From contig CAXBLT010000015.1 in the NCBI GenBank assembly GCA_963976795.1, positions 18,180 through 82,179 on the forward strand: a DNA stretch of 64,000 nt, written 5' to 3'. Source of the DNA: UBA7359 sp963976795 (GTDB lineage: Bacteria > Pseudomonadota > Gammaproteobacteria > Eutrophobiales > Eutrophobiaceae). The translations under genes were made by a program, and so were the position numbers. The notes beneath the pieces are model-generated. The model was not told the origin of the DNA and made no database searches. It worked only from the letters and a program-made list of their open reading frames with translations. The first letter of the stretch is position 1, and each line of letters opens with the position of its first letter. Of the stretch, positions 8,313 through 15,432 are shown one piece after another.

Positions 8313-8945
8313 ATGAATTTGAAAACAAGTGATCCTATTTATTGTACTGCTCGTAGCTTTTACAATAATAGATTGTATTATCATAATTTTCATCATGTTA
8401 TAGATATATTAGATAATGCTAAAAAAATATTAAAGCAATGTGATTATAAAAACATTACTTATGATAATAAAATAATTTACCACGCGATACTTTTTCATGA
8501 TGCAGGTTATGATGTAGATCACTCAAAAAATGGCTTTAATAATAAAGAAGCATATTCAGCATTTTTGGCAGAGACGACCTTGTCAGATTCTGGCGCGTCT
8601 GAAAAACATATCGAAAAAGTAATTAGTGCTATTCTTTGTACGCATATGGACGCAGTATGTTATTCCAATAATGAGATGGTCGTGAGAGCGGCAGACTTGT
8701 TGGGATTGGCTGCTCCGTTTAACGTGTTTAAAAAGAAATCAATCGATCTATATAAAGAAAGAGAACTATTGTCTGGTGAAAAAATAACATGGGAGCAATA
8801 TAAAAATGAGGCGTTTAATATAATTCAGAAATTTTTAAAGCCACGAATCAAACTGGATATTGAATTATTTTCTAATGATAATTACATGTTCCATACCAGA
8901 GCATTCCATAATCTAGACAGATTAATGAAATCTACGATTGACTAA
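8313..8945 (+). CDS. HD-domain metal-dependent phosphohydrolase (COG4339-like)
   Basis: A 210-residue protein with the HD metal site: YYHNFHH (His24, His27, His28), a helix ending LFHDAGYD (His62-Asp63), and RAADL (Asp128). This fits the predicted HD phosphohydrolases of COG4339, whose substrate is unknown. Codon use is strongly AT-rich even for this island, suggesting recent acquisition. It lies 121 bp behind the zrgA-like gene and ends 5 bp before the oppositely oriented DUF3299 gene. It might belong to the zinc-limitation response as a substitute or nucleotide-recycling enzyme, but only position supports this. Confidence 0.7.
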   Translation: MNLKTSDPIYCTARSFYNNRLYYHNFHHVIDILDNAKKILKQCDYKNITYDNKIIYHAILFHDAGYDVDHSKNGFNNKEAYSAFLAETTLSDSGASEKHIEKVISAILCTHMDAVCYSNNEMVVRAADLLGLAAPFNVFKKKSIDLYKERELLSGEKITWEQYKNEAFNIIQKFLKPRIKLDIELFSNDNYMFHTRAFHNLDRLMKSTID

Positions 8946-8950
8946 TACGT

Positions 8951-9502
8951 CTACTCTTTATATTCGATAACTTGATCCGCGACTAATGTGTAAGCAGAAA
9001 TAGCGGTATCATTTTCTATAGTCTCAGTAAATAATGTGCCTTTAATTTCAAATGGCATCCAGATTTCTTTGACTTGCAATCCTTTTTTGTAACGAACGAA
9101 AATAATCTGATTCGGTGGTGGTGGTGGAACATGAATACATGCACCGAAATAAGGGACAAGAAAAAATTCTATAATGGCATTTTCATCATTAGTTTCTATT
9201 GGCACAACAAAGCCAGGAATACTGACTGACTGATTGTTTAATTCAGCACGGACATTGATTGAATTCATTACACCTTGCACATCCGGATCGGAAAGTTGTT
9301 GCATGGCATTATTTATGTCATCTCTGATATTAACATTAGGATCGAGTGGTTGATGAGGTTTAGTTAGTAGTGGTGAGATGCGTTTCATCACTTCTAACTC
9401 GGCTACGGGAATCAAATCATCCCACTCAAGTGGCTTATAGTCAGACGCAACCACATTCAAACTAATAATCACAAAACTCATCAAGTAAATAATTTGCCGC
9501 AT
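8951..9502 (-). CDS. DUF3299 exported protein (Zur-linked)
   Basis: A 183-residue exported protein with a signal peptide (to about residue 20). It has the DUF3299 motifs SIPGFVVPIE (94-103) and VPYFGACIHVPPPPPNQ (116-132), the latter with a conserved Cys-x-His next to a proline run. The biochemical role is unknown. Such genes occur with LolD/LolE-like ABC genes in zinc-uptake (Zrg-type) clusters. It is divergent from the ABC genes, with a Zur-like box between them 25 bp from its start codon, so both directions are probably derepressed together. Confidence 0.8.
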   Translation of the reverse strand: MRQIIYLMSFVIISLNVVASDYKPLEWDDLIPVAELEVMKRISPLLTKPHQPLDPNVNIRDDINNAMQQLSDPDVQGVMNSINVRAELNNQSVSIPGFVVPIETNDENAIIEFFLVPYFGACIHVPPPPPNQIIFVRYKKGLQVKEIWMPFEIKGTLFTETIENDTAISAYTLVADQVIEYKE

Positions 9503-9526
9503 AGGTAAAAATCCGTGTCAAGATGG

Positions 9527-9547
9527 TATGTTATAATGTAACATTTA
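9527..9547. promoter_or_regulatory. Zur-like operator in divergent DUF3299/ABC promoter
   Basis: The core TGTTATAATGTAACA (9529-9543) matches the Zur palindrome TGTTATA-N-TATAACA at all but one position of each comparison. It sits midway in the 81-bp gap between the DUF3299 start (9502, leftward) and the ABC ATPase start (9584, rightward), a good position for repressing both promoters. Confidence 0.75.
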
Positions 9548-9583
9548 TAAAATATAGTCCATAGTATTAATACCCTTGAAATA

Positions 9584-10267
9584 ATGAACGCATTAGAAAT
9601 ATCTTCTCTGGAATTTCGTTGGAAGATTACCGACAGTTGGTATTTAAGTGTCAAAGACTTAAATATCAATGTTGGTGAAAAAGTATTTCTTTATGGTCCA
9701 TCTGGCTCAGGTAAAACAACCTTACTTGATCTTTTAACGGGCATACATAAACAGAAAACGGGGTCTATCAAGATTCTTGGAAAAGAATTAAATACACTTT
9801 CAGCAAAGCAACGTGACCAATTTCGTGCAGATCATCTTGGCTTTATTTTCCAGCAATTTAATTTATTACCTTATCTAAGCCTGATAGATAATGTTCTGAT
9901 CCCATGCCATTTTTCAAAACTTAGATATGAAAAGGCCTTAGAAAATGGTTCCATAAAACAAACTGCACAGGGCCTACTATCGTCACTAAGTATTAATGAG
10001 GAACTTCATGACAAATTAGCTTCAGAAGTAAGCGTTGGACAACAACAACGTGTCGCTATAGCCAGATCACTCATTGGTCGACCCGAACTAATTATTGCGG
10101 ATGAACCCACTTCTTCTCTTGATACGAATGCGCGTGATGTCTTTATAAAATTACTTTTAAGTGAAGTTGAGCATACCAATAGCACCATTATTTTTGTCAG
10201 TCATGATACAGGGTTGGCCAATTTTTTTGATAGAAGCATATCAATTAGTGAGTTAGGAAAAGGATGA
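9584..10267 (+). CDS. ABC transporter ATPase, LolD/MacB type (Zrg-like)
   Basis: A 227-residue ATPase with Walker A GPSGSGKTT (38-46), Q-loop FQQFN (89-93), a divergent signature SVGQQQR (150-156) in place of LSGGQ, and Walker B LIIADEP (169-175) followed by TSSLD. It belongs to the LolD/MacB branch that works with FtsX-like permeases. The permease gene follows with an ATGA overlap. Together with the ZrgA-like and DUF3299 genes and the Zur-like box this suggests a zinc-uptake system like Vibrio ZrgABC rather than lipoprotein export. Substrate is inferred. Confidence 0.83.
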   Translation: MNALEISSLEFRWKITDSWYLSVKDLNINVGEKVFLYGPSGSGKTTLLDLLTGIHKQKTGSIKILGKELNTLSAKQRDQFRADHLGFIFQQFNLLPYLSLIDNVLIPCHFSKLRYEKALENGSIKQTAQGLLSSLSINEELHDKLASEVSVGQQQRVAIARSLIGRPELIIADEPTSSLDTNARDVFIKLLLSEVEHTNSTIIFVSHDTGLANFFDRSISISELGKG

Positions 10268-11532
10268 GCATGACAATGTTTTATAAATTGATTTTTATGA
10301 GTTTATGGAACAGACGCGCAAGCATCACTTTAATATTGGTCTCTATTACATTAAGCATAAGCCTCCTTATCAGCGTAGAACATCTAAGACGTGAAGCAAG
10401 GGAGAGCTTTACAAAAACTATTTCCGGGACAGATTTGATCGTGGGTGCGCGTTCAGGACAAGTGAACTTATTACTTTATTCAGTCTTTCGTATAGGTGAT
10501 GCAACAAATAATATTTCCTGGGAAAGCTATAAAGAGATTGCCTCAGATAAAAAAACCAAATGGTCTGTTCCAATCTCTCTGGGAGATTCCCATAAAGGGT
10601 TTCGTGTAATGGGTACAACAGAATTATATTTTGATAAATATCGTTACGGAAATAAAATACCTCTATCATTTAGTAAAGGTGAAAAATTTAAACATGTCTA
10701 TGATGCAGTTTTAGGATTTCAGGTCGCAAAGGAATTAAACTATGAAGTAGGTCAAAAAATCATATTATCTCATGGCATGGGTAAAGTCAGTTTCAGTAAG
10801 CATGATGATAAGCCTTTTGAAATTGTGGGCATACTTGAACCTACAGGAACCCCCGTCGATCGCACTGTACATATTAGTCTAGCGGGCATTGAGGCAATTC
10901 ATATAGATTGGCAACAAGGCGTTAAAACACCAGGTATAAAAATATCTGCCGATGAAACATTAAACCAGGATCTAACACCTAAAGCGATTACTGCCGCTTT
11001 TGTTGGATTAAAATCTAAAGTAGCCACCTTTGGTCTACAAAGAAAAATCAATGAATACAGACAAGAGCCATTAATGGCGATCATCCCGGGTTTAGCATTA
11101 GTACAATTGTGGCAAATCGTTGCTGTTGTAGAAAATTTATTAATCATCATATCAGCACTTGTTGTATTGACAGGTTTGATGGGAATGGTGACTACCTTAC
11201 TGGCTGGATTAAATGAACGTCGTAGAGAGATGGCTATATTACGTTCTTTAGGTGCCAAACCTTCCTATATATTTTTATTATTAATGACTGAATCTATTAT
11301 TTTGGCCGTTACAGGTTCTCTAATTGGAATAGCTCTCGTCTTTTTAATGCTGGCATTGCTAAAACCTGTATTAATATCTCAATATGGGATTTTTATAAGT
11401 ATAAATCCTGTTAATACTTATGTATTAACCATCATCGGTTTCATTATTGGTATCGCTGCTATTTTGGGTTTGTTCCCATCATTGATTGCATATAAACGAA
11501 GCTTGAAAGACGGTTTAAATATCAAAATTTAA
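10264..11532 (+). CDS. ABC transporter permease, FtsX/LolE-like
   Basis: A 422-residue permease with one N-terminal membrane helix (about 15-35), a large extracytoplasmic MacB-type domain, and three C-terminal helices of the FtsX domain (about 285-310, 335-360, 385-410) around the conserved ERRREMAILRSLGAKPSYI coupling region. Its ATG overlaps the ATPase stop (10264-10267). It is the partner of the preceding ATPase. The LolE/MacB architecture pushes substrates from the outer leaflet or periplasm, so how it would assist zinc uptake is unclear. Confidence 0.83.
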   Translation: MSMTMFYKLIFMSLWNRRASITLILVSITLSISLLISVEHLRREARESFTKTISGTDLIVGARSGQVNLLLYSVFRIGDATNNISWESYKEIASDKKTKWSVPISLGDSHKGFRVMGTTELYFDKYRYGNKIPLSFSKGEKFKHVYDAVLGFQVAKELNYEVGQKIILSHGMGKVSFSKHDDKPFEIVGILEPTGTPVDRTVHISLAGIEAIHIDWQQGVKTPGIKISADETLNQDLTPKAITAAFVGLKSKVATFGLQRKINEYRQEPLMAIIPGLALVQLWQIVAVVENLLIIISALVVLTGLMGMVTTLLAGLNERRREMAILRSLGAKPSYIFLLLMTESIILAVTGSLIGIALVFLMLALLKPVLISQYGIFISINPVNTYVLTIIGFIIGIAAILGLFPSLIAYKRSLKDGLNIKI

Positions 11533-11575
11533 TTTATAACATAATTTGAAATTCACTTTTAGTAACGGAATTTTC

Positions 11576-11974
11576 ATGGAAAAAGTATCAATACAAAATT
11601 TTATGGATCGTATTGCAATCTCAGCATCGGTGCTATGTATGCTACATTGTTTATTAACGCCATTGCTGCTAGTTGCCGTACCCGTTATTTCATCAACCTT
11701 CATGGCTGAGGAACAGTTTCACAAAACCCTTGTTGCCTTTGTCCTGCCGGTCAGCATTATCGCTTTGTTCTTGGGTTGCCGCCAACACAAGGACCGTATC
11801 GTCTTCGTTCTCGTCAGTCTTGGCCTGGTTTTTCTTGTTTCAATAGCCGCTGTTGGCCATGAACTTCTTGGTGAATTTGGTGAGAAAGTCGCAACACTCA
11901 TTAGTGGGGTAATTTTGGTAGTGGGTCACATTCGAAATTACCATTTGTGTCGTCATGATAAATGTGAACTTTAA
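11576..11974 (+). CDS. MerC-domain membrane protein
   Basis: A 132-residue protein with four predicted membrane helices and the MerC signature ASVLCMLHCLLTPLLL (Cys-x2-His-Cys near the first helix), plus a CRHDKCEL cysteine pair at the C-terminus. MerC proteins move mercury or other thiophilic metals; many are now found in zinc-responsive clusters. I prefer the ATG at 11576 (MEKVSIQNFMDR) because the ten codons upstream do not look family-like; the ATG at 11546 is the alternative. It lies just behind the ABC permease, probably in the same operon. Confidence 0.75.
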   Translation: MEKVSIQNFMDRIAISASVLCMLHCLLTPLLLVAVPVISSTFMAEEQFHKTLVAFVLPVSIIALFLGCRQHKDRIVFVLVSLGLVFLVSIAAVGHELLGEFGEKVATLISGVILVVGHIRNYHLCRHDKCEL

Positions 11975-12003
11975 AAAAATATAACTCATTTTTAGTAAAC
12001 ACA

Positions 12004-12350
12004 ATGACTAACTGTTGTGATAATAAAGATCCCAGGTTCAAGGCGCTTCGAAAACGCCAAAGCACGACTTTAAAGATAGTATGATACCGATATTTGGCTT
12101 GTTCGTACTCGGGCAAGCAATTTATAAAACAATGCTTCCTCAAATTCCTGTTTATGAAACTATTGGAAGCATTGGCATGCTCGCACTTGTTGCGAATGTC
12201 TCGGTCTTGTTAGCTGCCATCGGCGTATGGCTTACAGGTTCTGGTTGGCCTGATATTTTGGTTGTCTTGACGCTTGCCGTCATCTTTCTTCATACAGCAT
12301 TGTTTGTGTTGCGGGCTGCAACTGATGAGCCTAGAGGAAGTAATGTCTAG
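12004..12350 (+). pseudogene. Decayed cation diffusion facilitator (zinc/cobalt efflux) gene
   Basis: The ATG at 12004 opens MTNCCDNKDPRF and continues through KRQSTTLKIV, which is the start of CDF-type exporters, then hits TGA at 12082. A second frame (from 12081, offset by -1) gives IFGLFVLGQAIYK, then a jump from LALVAN to NVSVLLAAIGVWLTGSGWPDI and a normal-looking end. Compared with the family, the first three membrane helices with their metal site are missing, and a second in-frame stretch of about 30 residues is lost at the VAN/VANVS join. The gene therefore cannot make a working exporter. The 89-residue ORF at 12081-12350 may still be translated but is a fragment. Confidence 0.7.
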
Positions 12351-12397
12351 TAATCCCATCGACACGAAAGATTAAAGACTGTATTTGAAAAACCATT

Positions 12398-12583
12398 ATG
12401 ATAGTAAATAGAAAAGCATCAGTTAATGAAGAAATTAAAGATAACGATTTCTGTTGTAATGATGTAAGTTGTTGTCCTCCTCAAAGTCCTATTATTCGTG
12501 CAATCCCAAAAATTGGACGCAATGATCCTTGTCCCTGTGATAGTGGTCGTAAATATAAAAAGTGTTGCGGGGAGTATCCATAA
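12398..12583 (+). CDS. Small SEC-C motif zinc-binding protein
   Basis: A 61-residue protein ending in a SEC-C zinc motif, GRNDPCPCDSGRKYKKCCG, similar to the C-terminus of SecA where it binds zinc and SecB. The normally invariant glycine of CPCGSG is Asp here. The N-terminal half adds two cysteine pairs (FCCNDVSCCPP), making eight cysteines in total. It follows the decayed efflux gene and is the last gene of the rightward zinc island. Function is unknown; metal binding is likely from the cysteines. Confidence 0.65.
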   Translation: MIVNRKASVNEEIKDNDFCCNDVSCCPPQSPIIRAIPKIGRNDPCPCDSGRKYKKCCGEYP

Positions 12584-12947
12584 GCCTGCTAATCGAAAAA
12601 TATAATATCTACTCTACATAAGCAAGTCAGAACAAAACTTTATTTCCGTCTCTGAGAGAAAGCGATAATTAATAGAATACTTCAGTTAACCATAATTGCT
12701 GTAAGTATTTAACTAATCAATAATGTACGGTAACCATAAAGCAATGCCCCCCCTTTTTTACCTAAAGAAATTTCTCTGTCATTTTAATGAAAATATTCTA
12801 TCTCTTTAGTACCTGAAATAAATTCAATTTATAGATAAAACCAGGTAATAATCAGGACGGTTATTTTAATATCTTTGAAAAATAATCTTGCCGTTATTAT
12901 TTTCATGGTTTTTTCTTGTATAGCAGCTATTTATAGTCTTTCTGATT
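12584..12947. other. Intergenic gap between convergent genes
   Basis: An AT-rich stretch of 364 bp between the SEC-C gene (rightward) and the second COG0523 gene (leftward). It has a run of C7T6 near 12748-12760 but no clear stem in front of it. I see no ORF, operator or convincing terminator. Confidence 0.5.
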
Positions 12948-14147
12948 CTATATCGGCCATTTTGAAAAAGGATCGTTTAATGTTACCCAATGTTTTCTAC
13001 CTTTGACTATATCTTCATTAGACAATAAACAGTCATCAAGCTCTGCTCTAATTTTCTCTTCATCTAGTGATTGCCCAATAAACACTATCTCTTGTCTCAT
13101 ATCACCGAAAGGCTCGGCCCATTTACTTTTAATAAATTCCCTTTGCTCTGGGTTTGCTGGCCAATGACTTTCTGGTACTGCCTTCCAGAATGTGCCGCCA
13201 AAACCGCAATGCGCCATTCCTCCCGCCTGGCTCCATGTTCCTCTATATTCAGGACGACTAGCAAGCCAGAAAAAACCTTTTGATCTTATTAATTTTCCAG
13301 GCTTTTTATCTTCGTGTAAAAAATTATAGAATTTTTCCGGATAAAATGGTCGTCGAGCAGTATAAACAAAACTGTCTATTCCATATTCTTCTGTTTCAGG
13401 TGTGTGTTCACCCCTTAATTCTTTTAACCAACCCGGCGCTTGCTTTGCTTTTTCAAAATTAAATTTATGTGTATTTAAAACCTTTTCTAAGGAAACATTT
13501 CCTTTTTCAATTGGCAGGATCTCTGCATGTCGATTAAGGCTATTCAATGTATTTTTTAAAAGCGTTAATTCTGCTTCAGTTATTAAATCTACTTTACTGA
13601 TTAAGATAACATCGCAAAATTCAATTTGATCAGTTAATAGATCAGACACATTCCTAAGATCATCTTCTCCCAGGCTTTCTCCTTTTTCATTCAGGTTCAT
13701 TGCTTCATCAAAATCTTTTTGAAAATTAACACCATCAACAACTGTTACCATTGTATCTAACCTGGCAACAGTAGATAGGCTTTCTCCTTGTTCATCTTCA
13801 AATGTAAATGTTTCCGCGACAGGCAAAGGTTCAGAAATTCCTGTTGATTCGATTACCAGATAATCGATCTGTTTATCCTTTGCTAATTTATTAACTTCTT
13901 CCAATAAGTCCTCACGTAAAGTACAACAAATACAACCGTTACTCATTTCAACCAACTTTTCTTCTGTTCTGTTGAGTACATTTTCCTCTTGAACCAGAGA
14001 TGCATCTATATTGATTTCACTCATATCATTTACAATAACGGCAACTTTAAGACCATCCCTGTTATTCAATATATGATTTAATACTGTAGTTTTACCTGCG
14101 CCTAGGAATCCCGATAAAACAGTTACGGGTAATTGATTGCTCTGCAT
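12948..14147 (-). CDS. COG0523 (CobW/ZigA-type) GTP-binding metallochaperone, copy 2
   Basis: A 399-residue paralogue of the protein at 5759-6958, alike over its whole length: GFLGAGKTT Walker A (about 12-20), NGCICC metal motif, ESTGISEP, SKVDL, and RSKGFFWLASRPEY in the CobW C-terminal domain. The gene lies in opposite orientation to copy 1, closing the zinc island. It is monocistronic and has its own Zur-like box in an unusual 40-bp near-palindrome about 80 bp upstream. Two copies may differ in client or metal affinity, or one may be redundant. Confidence 0.88.
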   Translation of the reverse strand: MQSNQLPVTVLSGFLGAGKTTVLNHILNNRDGLKVAVIVNDMSEINIDASLVQEENVLNRTEEKLVEMSNGCICCTLREDLLEEVNKLAKDKQIDYLVIESTGISEPLPVAETFTFEDEQGESLSTVARLDTMVTVVDGVNFQKDFDEAMNLNEKGESLGEDDLRNVSDLLTDQIEFCDVILISKVDLITEAELTLLKNTLNSLNRHAEILPIEKGNVSLEKVLNTHKFNFEKAKQAPGWLKELRGEHTPETEEYGIDSFVYTARRPFYPEKFYNFLHEDKKPGKLIRSKGFFWLASRPEYRGTWSQAGGMAHCGFGGTFWKAVPESHWPANPEQREFIKSKWAEPFGDMRQEIVFIGQSLDEEKIRAELDDCLLSNEDIVKGRKHWVTLNDPFSKWPI

Positions 14148-14210
14148 TTTAAACGTATTCCCTTTTGATAAAATTAGATTGACAGAATCTGTAAACGTAA
14201 ATATTCCTCA

Positions 14211-14250
14211 ACCACCAACATGTAATGTTATAACATAACATGTTGGTGGT
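14211..14250. promoter_or_regulatory. Zur-like box inside a 40-bp near-perfect palindrome
   Basis: The arms ACCACCAACATG (14211-14222) and CATGTTGGTGGT (14239-14250) are perfect inverted repeats. The 16 bp between them are also nearly palindromic and contain TGTTATAACATAACA (14226-14240), matching the Zur consensus except for one base in the right half. It lies 64-103 bp upstream of the leftward COG0523 copy 2. Confidence 0.75.
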
Positions 14251-14376
14251 TCAAGTTTAATTTATATTTAACAAAAAATAGTCAGACGGAATGTGTTCGT
14301 AGCATTAAAGAACAAAGTTCTAGTAGTAAAGAAAATGTTGTTGCATTTGATTCACACCTCCATGAAATAGCCCCAC

Positions 14377-14568
14377 ATGATCGATAAACTGCCAGCCATT
14401 TCAGTTGATCTACATCAGGAGCTTTCCACAGCGATTACATCATTTAGTAACACGCTGGTAGCAAATCAAGAACGCTCCGCTGAAAGTAAAGATAAACCGA
14501 ACCTCAAACACATGTCATCGTCCGATGCCCTTAAGGAAATACTGGGGATACTGAAGAAAAGCCTCTAG
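14377..14568 (+). CDS. Small hypothetical protein (doubtful)
   Basis: A 63-residue ORF with an acidic/basic, largely helical composition, ending SSSDALKEILGILKKSL. There is no signal peptide, no cysteine and no motif I know, and no clear ribosome-binding site precedes the ATG. It stands alone between the zinc island and ectR. It may be a small real gene or chance. Confidence 0.3.
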   Translation: MIDKLPAISVDLHQELSTAITSFSNTLVANQERSAESKDKPNLKHMSSSDALKEILGILKKSL

Positions 14569-14652
14569 TTTGCTGCACATTAGACATTTATTGCCATTGC
14601 CCAGGATGCTTTTTTATACAATCGCTCTAGTGTCCAATGCCACCTTATTCCA

Positions 14653-15153
14653 TCACACTTCCTGACTTTCCGTCAGTCTGTCCAGTTCTCCCACATCAAG
14701 TACTGGCGAGGCAGAGATACCTTCTGCATCCATCATTTCGGCAACGCGTTGCAAAGAGCTGATAATCTGCCCTTGCTCCCAATTTTTCAGTTTCCTGAAC
14801 TCATTCGTAAAGTTTTCTTGCAGCGGAATGGGGGCATCCTGAATGGCTCGTTGACCGTCTTCTGTTATTGAAATATGCACCTTACGTTTATCTAGCTGAG
14901 ATCGGGTTCTGATCAACAATCCTCGTTTCTCAAGTCTGACCAGAATATTTGTCACCGTGGCCTGACTAAGACTGATGTCTTTCGCTAACTCGCTGACCGT
15001 TACTTCGCTATTATTATTTACCGACTGGAGCAGTAATAGTTGCGGTGTTGTGATCCCGGTAGTTTTTATAAGCTGCCTAGAGTGCAGATCCGTAGCGCGG
15101 ATAACTCTACGCAATGCAATTAATACGTCTTCTATTGAATCCATCGTGTTCAA
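14653..15153 (-). CDS. ectR: MarR-family regulator EctR of the ectoine operon
   Basis: A 166-residue MarR-type regulator with a winged helix-turn-helix (VSELAKDISLSQATVTNILVRLEKRGLL, the wing with RSQLDKRKVHISIT). It is divergent from ectA, the arrangement of EctR in halotolerant methylotrophs, where it represses ectABC at low salinity. A start three codons later (ATG 15144) is also possible. The 279-bp shared upstream region contains two large AT-rich inverted repeats that could be binding sites. Confidence 0.85.
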   Translation of the reverse strand: MNTMDSIEDVLIALRRVIRATDLHSRQLIKTTGITTPQLLLLQSVNNNSEVTVSELAKDISLSQATVTNILVRLEKRGLLIRTRSQLDKRKVHISITEDGQRAIQDAPIPLQENFTNEFRKLKNWEQGQIISSLQRVAEMMDAEGISASPVLDVGELDRLTESQEV

Positions 15154-15306
15154 CTCAAAAAAGCCGCTTCTGCGACTATCAAAAATCTAAAAAGAAAATA
15201 TTACCTTCCAAATAATCAGCAGGATATCTTCATTTTACCTCAAAACCGAGCCTAGTCTGCCCTTTACAAGCCGATTAGTATATGTTTAAATTTGCATAGA
15301 ACACTA

Positions 15307-15341
15307 TGTAATTAAATATAAAAATATTATATTTAATTACA
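15307..15341. promoter_or_regulatory. Perfect 15-bp inverted repeat upstream of ectA
   Basis: TGTAATTAAATATAA (15307-15321) and its exact complement (15327-15341) flank AAATA. MarR-family proteins bind AT-rich palindromes, so this is a candidate EctR operator; it lies about 92-126 bp before ectA. It may equally overlap a promoter, as TATAAAAATATTATA runs through the centre. Confidence 0.55.
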
Positions 15342-15379
15342 CACCCTCTCCCATTATAAAAATTTACATAATTGATTTA

Positions 15380-15413
15380 TAAAGTTTTTTTATTAATAAA
15401 TAAAAAAACTTTA
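15380..15413. promoter_or_regulatory. Perfect 15-bp inverted repeat just before ectA
   Basis: TAAAGTTTTTTTATT (15380-15394) and its complement (15399-15413) are separated by AATA. It ends 19 bp before the ectA start codon, so in the mRNA it would form a weak AU hairpin close to the ribosome site, or in DNA it could be a second regulator site. Confidence 0.5.
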
Positions 15414-15432
15414 TTTATATATATGCATAGAT

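Noticed and set aside
11530..11545. TTATAACATAAT as a fourth Zur box before merC
   Set aside because: Only the right half matches; the left half has no TGTTATA, and the gene follows the ABC permease closely, so it needs no promoter of its own.
5435..14250. Zinc island as a tRNA-integrated genomic island with att repeats
   Set aside because: I found no second copy of the tRNA-Leu 3' end at the far side and no integrase; the repeated part is the 5' end and lies upstream.
14320..14360. Minus-strand GGAGGTG followed by an 8-codon uORF before COG0523 copy 2
   Set aside because: It lies upstream of the Zur-like box, where the transcript would not yet have started.
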